NCBI GenBank assembly: GCA_028278625.1
Contig: JANQDY010000187.1
Coordinates: forward strand, 1 to 17,494
Direction: 5' to 3'
DNA: 17,494 nt
From: Thermodesulfobacteriota bacterium
GTDB lineage: Bacteria > Desulfobacterota > DSM-4660 > Desulfatiglandales > Desulfatiglandaceae
Shown: positions 6,112 to 12,267 of the stretch, piece by piece
Layout: each line of letters begins with the position of its first letter
Numbering within the stretch: the first letter of the stretch is position 1
Program-made: the position numbers and the translations under genes
The notes under the pieces: model-generated
Databases searched by the model: none
What the model saw: the letters and a program-made list of their open reading frames with translations, nothing else
Told to the model about the DNA's origin: nothing

Positions 6112-6190
6112 CCCCCAAAAGCAAAAAGGCCATTCCGAAGAATCGCCTAAAATACTGATTTGATTGGTGGAGTTGAGGGGGATCGAACCC
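6112..6190 (-). repeat. Inverted partial copy of tRNA-Ala 3' end and terminator (attachment-site scar)
   Basis: These 79 bases are the reverse complement of 959-1037 with 4 mismatches and no gaps. The copy holds the T-arm, 3' acceptor strand, CCA, spacer and terminator hairpin of tRNA-Ala. It stops exactly before the anticodon arm, where similarity ends. Partial 3' tRNA copies are what site-specific integrases leave at the far end of an integrated element. Just upstream on the plus strand a reading frame ends PPKAKRPFRRIA then stop, matching the equivalent frame at the tRNA side (PPKAKRPFRRMA), which suggests a former integrase C-terminus overlapping the att site. The orientation is inverted, so it cannot be a simple attR of an element now sitting at 984. 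Confidence 0.8.
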
Positions 6191-6198
6191 ATGATATC

Positions 6199-6233
6199 AA
6201 GCACCTAGCGCAATTGGCCTAAGTGCTTTTTTT
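6199..6233 (+). terminator. Rho-independent terminator-like hairpin
   Basis: AAGCAC at 6199-6204 pairs with GTGCTT at 6223-6228, extended inward by TAG/CTA with mismatches, and is followed by TTTTT. No intact gene lies upstream; it directly adjoins the tRNA-Ala scar and may have served a lost element gene. Confidence 0.55.
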
Positions 6234-6521
6234 GTTTCTTGTTACGTCTACCCACCTCATATATGATGGTATCATTGATCGGCGTCCTTCAGGCGCTGAG
6301 CCAAGAGAAAAACCTACGGAAGTTATAGAAATCAATTTCGCAAGTGATAAACGAGACGGAATCGGCACGCCGGAATCATCGCAATGGTACAGGGAAAGGC
6401 AAAGACCTTTTCAAAATAGATGTGGACAAAACAAATCTATTATTCGAAATTGTGAATACATAACCCTTGCCCGACCTTTCATGAAGAAGGTCTAAATCCA
6501 TTATTAATAGGGGGAGCTCTT
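6234..6521. other. Stretch without a supported gene before the HEPN gene
   Basis: A short open frame runs through here on the plus strand but has no ribosome binding site and no recognisable motif. I see nothing else of note. Confidence 0.4.
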
Positions 6522-7082
6522 GTGGATACACTAAAAAAAGCCAAAGAACGTTACCATTTCGCGAAACTTGCATTGTTCAACATCCGTCTTCTGAATAGAT
6601 TTCAACAGGCCAAAGATGATGATCCCGCTAAACAAGTCATCGTCAACGAAGCAAGGGCGAATGGCATGACAGAGCTCCCTTCGCTGCTTAACCAAGGGAC
6701 GTTTCTTCAGTTTTCGTATATCTGTTTGGTATGGCTCTGGGAAACAGCAAAAAATGAGGGTATTGAGGACAAAGTGATAGACAATTTTGAAAAAATATCA
6801 AAGGAGTATAATATAATATTTCCGGATGCATCTCAAATTAGAGGCGAAAGGAAGATAGAAGACTGGAAATCAGTTATAGGTTTGCTTAGAAATGCAATTG
6901 GCCATGGCCGGGTAGAGGTGACTGATTCCTCATTTACCTTCTCAGATCAGAATAGACACTCCAAACCCCCCGAGGCTCATCCAACAGATTTAACTTTGAG
7001 TTGGGAGCAACTGGCTGTAATATCAGAAACAGTCATTCATTCGCTTACACCGATTCTTTGGCCTGAATTCGCCAAAGAATAG
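6522..7082 (+). CDS. Stand-alone HEPN-type protein, possible RNase of a defence or toxin system
   Basis: The 186-residue soluble, mostly helical protein starts at GTG 6522 with AGGGGGA six bases upstream. The next ATG would be internal. The key motif is RNAIGH at residues 123-128, within LLRNAIGHGRV. This is the Rx4H signature (RNxxxH form) of HEPN domains, where Arg and His cleave RNA in many toxins, Abi proteins and CRISPR effectors. Upstream helices (residues 2-100) and the C-terminal WEQLAVISETVIHSL helix fit the four-helix bundle. HEPN toxins usually have an adjacent MNT nucleotidyltransferase antitoxin; none is visible here, so it may be a solitary HEPN protein with another role. The stop is one base from the end of the convergent pseudogene at 7084. 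It lies between the direct repeats, beside an att scar, a typical defence-gene setting. Fold is inferred from motif and helices. Confidence 0.7.
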   Translation: MDTLKKAKERYHFAKLALFNIRLLNRFQQAKDDDPAKQVIVNEARANGMTELPSLLNQGTFLQFSYICLVWLWETAKNEGIEDKVIDNFEKISKEYNIIFPDASQIRGERKIEDWKSVIGLLRNAIGHGRVEVTDSSFTFSDQNRHSKPPEAHPTDLTLSWEQLAVISETVIHSLTPILWPEFAKE

Positions 7083-7083
7083 C

Positions 7084-7389
7084 TCACCAAGAATTCCCGA
7101 AATGCTTTGATCCCTTGCTCTTATCCTGCCGTTTCCACACATTGTAAAACGGCGGGTAGAAGTCGGGTGTCATGTCCTTACGGATGTCTGCATTCGCTAC
7201 GATCTTTTGCCATACCTGCGCGGGTAGGCTGCCCGTTTGGGCACCTTCAGCCAGCCATTCATCAGCCAGTGCAGTTTTGCCTTTATGCGTGTTCGGATCA
7301 AGCTGGTAATTCTAAACCAACCACGCCATTTCTTCGGTGTCTTTGACATCATCGTAAATTCCCAAGAGCGTTTTTTCCGGTACGACATC
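7084..7389 (-). pseudogene. Decayed ParB-like gene, copy 2
   Basis: The minus strand from 7389 reads DVVPEKTLLGIYDDVKDTEE and MAWLV, then an in-frame TAG at 7312-7314 where copy 1 has CAG. It continues NYQLDPNTHKGKTALADEWL, AEGAQTGSLPAQVWQKI, DFYPPFYNVWKRQD and a stop at 7084-7086. Thus one nonsense change separates it from a 101-codon frame. After ALADEWLA it no longer follows copy 1. The tail DFYPPFYNVWKRQ...HFGNSW is different from the HTH half of copy 1 and is reminiscent of the region before the catalytic part of some phage-type DNA methyltransferases, though I hold that loosely. It may be a truncated N-terminus of a longer protein. Convergent with the HEPN gene. Confidence 0.5.
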
Positions 7390-7632
7390 GCCCTGTCCAC
7401 ATAATACAACCCCTCACTAAGAAGCATGGGAGATTTTCCTTGACTTGACGATGAGTTGCCCATTAGATGAGTAGAAGTATCCTCACCTGGCCTTCAATCT
7501 CTACTCAAGGGGTCCACCCATAGAAAACGTACCATACTTTAACAAAAAAGCCTGTCCTAAAATGTGACCGCACGGTCTTCGGCGGTGTATACAACGTTAA
7601 CCATGAACGCTTTGAGGAGGGGAGAAATGAAA
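7249..7632. repeat. Long direct repeat, copy 2 (pseudogene 5' part plus leader of the FGE-like gene)
   Basis: This is the partner of 4957-5345. It ends at the ribosome binding site GGAGGGGAGAA and ATG (7627) of an intact exported protein. Both copies also carry an upstream in-frame ATG giving MNTLWRGEM-stop (copy 1) or MNALRRGEM continuing into the protein (copy 2). The duplicated unit therefore comprises a divergent arrangement: the 5' end of the minus-strand ParB-like gene and the transcription/translation start of a plus-strand gene. Confidence 0.85.
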
Positions 7633-8757
7633 GCAAGAACCTTTTCAATTGCTCTTGGTATTTTACTGTCAGTTTTGTGGATCGGTGCGACCGCTTTGGC
7701 CGATCAATCTTCAGTTTTTGAGTCCGCAGACTCTGATGGTACGCTTGAGTCACCGAAGTTGACGGTCACCATTGAAGGGAATCAGGTTAGACTCTCGTGG
7801 AACAAGGTGACCGGCGCAACCGATTATTACGTGCATTACGCTCAATACCCGTATGATAATCCTGATACGATCAAGGCAATCGACGTTGGGGATAAGACAA
7901 GTGCTTCGTATGATCTTTCGCCGGGGAGCGCTTATCACGTTGCTGTGAAAGCTTGCAAGGATTCTGGTTCCGACTGCAGCGATTATTCAAACATCCATGA
8001 TGTAAGAATCCCGCTTGTCTCCACATTCAAAAACAGTTTGGGACAGGAATTTAAACTCATTCCTGCCGGTACCTTTATGATGGGGAGTCCTTCGGACGAA
8101 AAGGGGAGATCGAATAATGAGATCCAGCACCAGGTAACCCTTACCCAACCCTTTTATATGCAGACAACTGAAGTGACCCAAGGTCAGTGGAAGAAAATCA
8201 CGGGAAAGAACCCTTCATGTTTTAGTAGTTGTGGGTCTGATTGCCCTGTGGAATGCGTATCTTGGAACGATGTGCGGGTGTTTATCTGGAAACTTAATGT
8301 CGCGGAGGAAACTGACAAATATCGGCTGCCCACAGAGGCCGAATGGGAGTATGCGTGCAGGTCAGGGAGCACCACTGCTTTTTACAATGGCCGCATAACA
8401 GAGCCTAATGGTGACGACCCTAATCTCTGGAAGATCGGATGGTACATCGGGAATTCAGGTGACCCAGGGGCCATCCCGCCGGATGGCCGACCCCATCCGG
8501 TTGCGCAGAAAAGGGCCAATGCCTGGGGGCTGTTTGACATGTCCGGAAACGTAGGGGAATGGTGCCATGACTGGTATGGCAAATACCCGTCAAGTGCGGT
8601 GACCGACCCTAAGGGCCCTTCGAATGGCGTTGGCACCGTGTTTCGTGGCGGGAGCTGGGCCGTGGATCCCAGATGGTGCCGCTCGGCCTGTCGCCAATAC
8701 TATATTCCGTATTTGTACAACGAGGACCTGGGCTTTCGCCTTGCCAGGACACCGTAG
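7627..8757 (+). CDS. Exported FnIII + FGE/SUMF1-like protein, catalytic Cys incomplete
   Basis: Start 7627 has GGAGGGGAGAA just upstream; an in-frame ATG at 7603 is possible but would disrupt the signal peptide (residues 1-25, cut after TALA). Residues ~38-128 are a fibronectin type III domain (VRLSWNKVTGATDYYVHY, then SAYHVAVKAC). Residues ~140-376 are a formylglycine-generating-enzyme-like domain: GTFMMGSPSDE, EVTQGQWKKITGKNPS, YRLPTEAEWEYACR, GLFDMSGNVGEWCHDW, FRGGSW and GFRLAR. In true FGE two Cys follow the RGGS motif; here the first position is Val and only the second (RGGSWAVDPRWC) is kept, so copper-dependent sulfatase activation is unlikely and a binding role is more probable. A CX3CX3CX3C run (CFSSCGSDCPVEC) may form disulfides. 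Total 376 aa. Its leader is the duplicated repeat. Confidence 0.85.
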   Translation: MKARTFSIALGILLSVLWIGATALADQSSVFESADSDGTLESPKLTVTIEGNQVRLSWNKVTGATDYYVHYAQYPYDNPDTIKAIDVGDKTSASYDLSPGSAYHVAVKACKDSGSDCSDYSNIHDVRIPLVSTFKNSLGQEFKLIPAGTFMMGSPSDEKGRSNNEIQHQVTLTQPFYMQTTEVTQGQWKKITGKNPSCFSSCGSDCPVECVSWNDVRVFIWKLNVAEETDKYRLPTEAEWEYACRSGSTTAFYNGRITEPNGDDPNLWKIGWYIGNSGDPGAIPPDGRPHPVAQKRANAWGLFDMSGNVGEWCHDWYGKYPSSAVTDPKGPSNGVGTVFRGGSWAVDPRWCRSACRQYYIPYLYNEDLGFRLARTP

Positions 8758-9160
8758 TTTCCGTTTTTTTACATTTTTGCCTTTTGCGCAAAACTTTAAG
8801 GATAGGAAATGCTTATGGCCATCTAGATCATCATCGCACCCATCGTGGATATATGGAAAGTGTGTCGTAATATCGTTAAAAGGATTGTATTTCGTTGGTT
8901 TGTTTTGGGGGAATTGTTTTGCGTCTTATTCCGGAAGAAAAATGAGCAAACATCTTCCAAGCGCGCTTTCAGCTTCCCTATCTATTCGAAAAGTAAAAGA
9001 ATTCATTGCCTGTCTTTTAAATTTTCCCTGATACTCCGGCCTCCATTGACCCTGTAGCGGACATCCATTCCGGCAACTTTTTTTAATGCTCTTCAAACGG
9101 CATGCTCCTTGCTTTTCAGGGCTTCAACGAAGAATTCACATCAAGTGAGGAGGTTCTGCC
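8758..9160. other. About 400 bases without a gene
   Basis: There is no ORF with a believable start, and no clear terminator after 8757. TTTTGCGCAAAA near 8783 is a short palindrome. The stretch is AT-rich between two more GC-rich genes and may contain the promoter of the next gene, which I cannot place. Confidence 0.4.
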
Positions 9161-11182
9161 ATGAGGCGATTATTTTTCATTGCAACCATTGTTCTGGCCC
9201 TGTGCGGCACCGTCGTGCCCGGTTTGGCCTATGATCTGCGTATGGCAGCCGGGTCGAACAATTCCTTTCTGGTCTCGGCGCCAGACCTGGATCAGGCCCT
9301 GGCCCAGGCCGTGGAGACGTTTTCCCGGGAACAGGGCATTGAAATGTCTTATGAACCTTTGCCCTGGAGCGACCATACGGTCTCGGTCATGGATAACCTG
9401 ACCGCTGAAGCGCCCGAGCGCCAGCCCGACCTGGTGCTTGTGGATCCCACCCTGGCCTCCCTGCTGGTGGCGGAAGAGTTGCTGCTCACCCTAGACGAGG
9501 CGGGCATCGTGCCCCGGGCCGAGAACGTGGCCGATGACAGCTCTTTTCTGCCCCTGGCCCTAGCCGGAGAAGGAACCTATGCCGTGGGACTGGCCGTGAC
9601 CCGCTCGGCCATGGACCATGGCCGCTTGGATCTCGCGATCCAATTCATCGAATATTTCGCGGAGATCTTTCCTGAACCCGAACTGCCCGACCTCATGGTG
9701 GCGGAAATTGATGCCCCGGAAAGGACCGAGGACGGACACGTGTCCATGCAACTGGGCATCCGGAACACGGGAGATGCCCCGGCGTATGAGGTGGTCATCC
9801 ACCTCACCGATGACGATGACAACGTCTTGGGCCAGTCCCTTATCGAGGCCATCGAACCCGGTGAAATTCAATACGTGGGAGCCGAGGCGTATGTGGAGGC
9901 CGATGACTGGGCCCACATCTGGGTGAAGATCGATCCCGAAGCCATGCTGCCCGAGTCCAACATTCACAACAACGTGGCCTTTCGGAAAATCGACGTACAG
10001 CTTATCAGCTTGAATCCTCAAACTCCTAAGACGGAAAAGTCCGCCTTTTGCATGGAAAAGAAGATCGGCATTGGGGGCGCGGTGGGGGCGCACGCCAAGG
10101 TGGAGACCGATGGAACGGACTATCTGGCCGTGTGGGGCCAAGGCAAGCTGTCCGGCAATATCGTTATGCCCCGCACCCGCATCGTGGGGAGCCGCTATTC
10201 CTCCACCGGATCAAAGAAGGGTTCCACCTTCGTGGTCTGTTCCACGTACGACAATCTGGACAGCCTGAGCCTGGCATACGGCGGCGGTTATTACATGACC
10301 GTGTGGGTCTACAAGAGCTGGAAGGGCCAGCCCGATCTGGTACAGGCGGCCCGCATCAGCACCAAGGGCACGGTTCTGGACACCACCCCCATCACCGTGG
10401 CTTCCACCGCTGGAACCCGAACCGCCAATGTGGCCTGGACCGGCAAGGACTTCCTGGTCGTTTTCTACGAAGGTGGCGATCTCAAGGGCTCGTTCGTTTC
10501 CACCTCGGGCAGCGTGGGCGGCAAGTTCAACATGGGTCCTGGCGCATACTACAACCTGGCCCTGGCCTACACCCCATCCAAGGACCATGGCTTCATCCTG
10601 TATCAGGGCGGCACCGGTTATCCCAGCCCCCCCAGCGTGAACCTCACCGGTGTCTGGTTCTCCCGCAACGGCACTTCCGTGACCGTTGACGCCACCAAGG
10701 TCTACTACAAGCAGATGCTTAACAAGAACAATTGGACCAACCGCCAGGACCGCCCCGTCGTAGACGGCAACGATTCAGGCACCTATCTGGCCGCATGGCA
10801 CAACAACCTGGGCAAAAAGTGGCCCGACATCTACGGTTCCGTGGTCAACGGCCAACCCACTTCGACCCTTGCCGGTTCAATGCCCCTGGTCAAGGGCCTC
10901 TCAGAAGAGTGGCCCGCCCTGGACTATGACGGCAGCGATTACATCATGGCCTACACCCACTTCCAGGGCTGCCACTCCTATGTGGGCGCCATGCGCGTTT
11001 CACCCACCGGGCTCAGAAGCGGAAGCAAGGTCTTCTACAACACCAACGCGGACCTGGTGACCTTCGTGGATATCGCCTCCAACGGCCAAAACGCCTTCAT
11101 CGTCTTCCAACAACAAGTGCCTCCCGACACCTATAACGGCCCGGACGGCGGCACCGATATCATGGGGATGATCGTGAAGTAG
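9161..11182 (+). CDS. Exported fusion: shrunken solute-binding region, CARDB domain, seven-repeat beta-propeller-like C-terminus
   Basis: ATG 9161 follows GTGAGGAGG and opens a signal peptide (residues 1-24, cut near GLA-YDL). Residues ~25-170 recall an extracellular solute-binding protein: QALAQAVETFSREQGIE, then QPDLVLVDPTLASLLVAEEL, and late helix RLDLAIQFIEYF. The central part of that fold is missing, so ligand binding is doubtful. Residues ~180-275 are a CARDB-type Ig-like domain (PDLMVAEIDAP to PESNIHNNVAF). From ~315 to ~655 a strand motif of the form DGxDYLAVW recurs seven times (DGTDYLAVW, GGGYYMTVW, TGKDFLVVF, SKDHGFILY, DSGTYLAAW, DGSDYIMAY, NGQNAFIVF), suggesting a seven-bladed propeller. 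The gene is clearly richer in G+C at third positions than its neighbours, hinting at separate origin. Total 673 aa; role probably extracellular binding. Confidence 0.75.
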   Translation: MRRLFFIATIVLALCGTVVPGLAYDLRMAAGSNNSFLVSAPDLDQALAQAVETFSREQGIEMSYEPLPWSDHTVSVMDNLTAEAPERQPDLVLVDPTLASLLVAEELLLTLDEAGIVPRAENVADDSSFLPLALAGEGTYAVGLAVTRSAMDHGRLDLAIQFIEYFAEIFPEPELPDLMVAEIDAPERTEDGHVSMQLGIRNTGDAPAYEVVIHLTDDDDNVLGQSLIEAIEPGEIQYVGAEAYVEADDWAHIWVKIDPEAMLPESNIHNNVAFRKIDVQLISLNPQTPKTEKSAFCMEKKIGIGGAVGAHAKVETDGTDYLAVWGQGKLSGNIVMPRTRIVGSRYSSTGSKKGSTFVVCSTYDNLDSLSLAYGGGYYMTVWVYKSWKGQPDLVQAARISTKGTVLDTTPITVASTAGTRTANVAWTGKDFLVVFYEGGDLKGSFVSTSGSVGGKFNMGPGAYYNLALAYTPSKDHGFILYQGGTGYPSPPSVNLTGVWFSRNGTSVTVDATKVYYKQMLNKNNWTNRQDRPVVDGNDSGTYLAAWHNNLGKKWPDIYGSVVNGQPTSTLAGSMPLVKGLSEEWPALDYDGSDYIMAYTHFQGCHSYVGAMRVSPTGLRSGSKVFYNTNADLVTFVDIASNGQNAFIVFQQQVPPDTYNGPDGGTDIMGMIVK

Positions 11183-11208
11183 AAGTTGACTTGAATGGAC
11201 TGGATTAG

Positions 11209-11901
11209 CTAGGGTTTTTTTAAAAGATGCCAATTGTGGTAGGATTTCTCATAATGTACTTCATTCTGGAATTCGTACTGAAAACCGGTTTTTCGGACCA
11301 TGTCCCAGAATAATTGGGGCCTGTAATAGAAATTTGCATTTTCGGCATAGGGTTCGCCATTCGTGAAGAATACGGAGAGGAGCATCCTTCCGCCCTCACT
11401 TAAAACACGATGAAGTTCTCGGAGGTAATTCCTGCTTTCCTCAAAGGGCATGTGTGTAAATACGGAAGCAAGAAGCGCAACGTCGAAGGAATCATCAGCA
11501 AAGGGGAACCTAAAAGAGGCGGCATTGATCGCGCCATGAAAGCCGTCTATGTTGGCATAGCTGCTTTTGATGTCAAAAAACAAGAACTCGAAATTCGGCG
11601 CGAGTGATTGGATGTTCTTCCGGCACCATTCAATCATTCCCGGGTGCCGGTCGAAACCGGTATAGGATTTAATCGGCTCCATCAGGAGTTGTCTCGCAAA
11701 ACGTCCACATCCACAACCCACATCCAATACCCGGTCAGAGGCCCTGAGCATGTCACGGTTTCTCAGGCCTTCAAGGATTTCTTGGCCCACCTTCTTGAAC
11801 AACGATTCTACGGAAATGTCGTCAAAACCTGCTCCGTTCACGAGTTGCATGTATTCTTTCGGAGGCAGGGGGATTTTTTCAAATCGTCTTTTTTCCCGCA
11901 T
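11209..11901 (-). CDS. Class I SAM-dependent methyltransferase
   Basis: The 230-residue protein has motif I VLDVGCGCGRFARQLL at residues 58-73, the acidic motif II in YTGFDRHPGMIEWC, and the later FDVALLASVFTHMPFEESRN and LREVL-type ELHRVLSEGGRMLLSVF segments. This is the standard Rossmann methyltransferase order (motifs I to VI, residues ~55-165). The aromatic C-terminal part (NANFYYRPQLFWDMVRKTGF) resembles small-molecule or sugar/lipid methyltransferases, but the substrate cannot be told. No ribosome binding site is evident before ATG 11901, so the start is less sure than the family. It converges with the propeller gene, 26 bases from its stop, and is not in an operon with anything visible. 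Confidence 0.85.
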   Translation of the reverse strand: MREKRRFEKIPLPPKEYMQLVNGAGFDDISVESLFKKVGQEILEGLRNRDMLRASDRVLDVGCGCGRFARQLLMEPIKSYTGFDRHPGMIEWCRKNIQSLAPNFEFLFFDIKSSYANIDGFHGAINAASFRFPFADDSFDVALLASVFTHMPFEESRNYLRELHRVLSEGGRMLLSVFFTNGEPYAENANFYYRPQLFWDMVRKTGFQYEFQNEVHYEKSYHNWHLLKKP

Positions 11902-12035
11902 TATGAAACCATGCCGTGCATCTTTTGAGACGTGGTGGATATGGACAGCAAGAATGTTCCTTTACACATATCTATTATTTGAAACCATCTTTCGGGTCAA
12001 GGGGAAAGCCAACATGATGAATCGGGTGTTGAGGA

Positions 12036-12182
12036 TTGACGTTTCTTGAAGGGCTGCTGCAAAGAGCGTTGGGGATTTTGCGGGAACACGGGGTCATTAC
12101 GGATCCGGGGTCAATTCAGATGGATGAATATCATTTGTATCTTGAAAAATGCCGGGAATTCAGGATAATCAGGTATGCTTGA
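12036..12182 (+). pseudogene. Short open frame before the kinase, possible gene tail
   Basis: After an in-frame TGA at 12030-12032 a frame stays open for ~49 codons to TGA at 12180-12182. Its composition looks protein-like (EGLLQRALGILREHGVITD, then MDEYHLYLEKCREF). Only TTG 12036 or ATG 12120 could start it, neither with a proper ribosome binding site. It may be the tail of a lost gene or chance. Confidence 0.25.
12142..12169 (+). promoter_or_regulatory. Candidate promoter of the hybrid kinase
   Basis: TTGAAA at 12142-12147 and GATAAT at 12164-12169 are separated by 16 bases, about 100 bases before the kinase start. Confidence 0.3.
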
Positions 12183-12267
12183 TCATTTCATACGGTGATT
12201 CGGCCCACTTGGATAATCCGGATACAGCGTGCATGGGGCACGGTATCTAATCGCCAAAGGAGCGCTC

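Noticed and set aside
6223..6495. Plus-strand open frame of 90 codons before the HEPN gene, considered as an antitoxin partner
   Set aside because: It begins within the T-run of a terminator hairpin, has no ribosome binding site and shows no MNT nucleotidyltransferase motif (GSxxxGxxxxxSDxD).
9560..10141. Minus-strand open frame of 193 codons
   Set aside because: It lies wholly inside the propeller fusion gene and is His/Gly-rich, an antisense shadow of high-GC codons.
10048..10689. Plus-strand open frame of 213 codons
   Set aside because: It is an off-frame reading of the same exported fusion gene, rich in Arg/Gln/His with no start signal.
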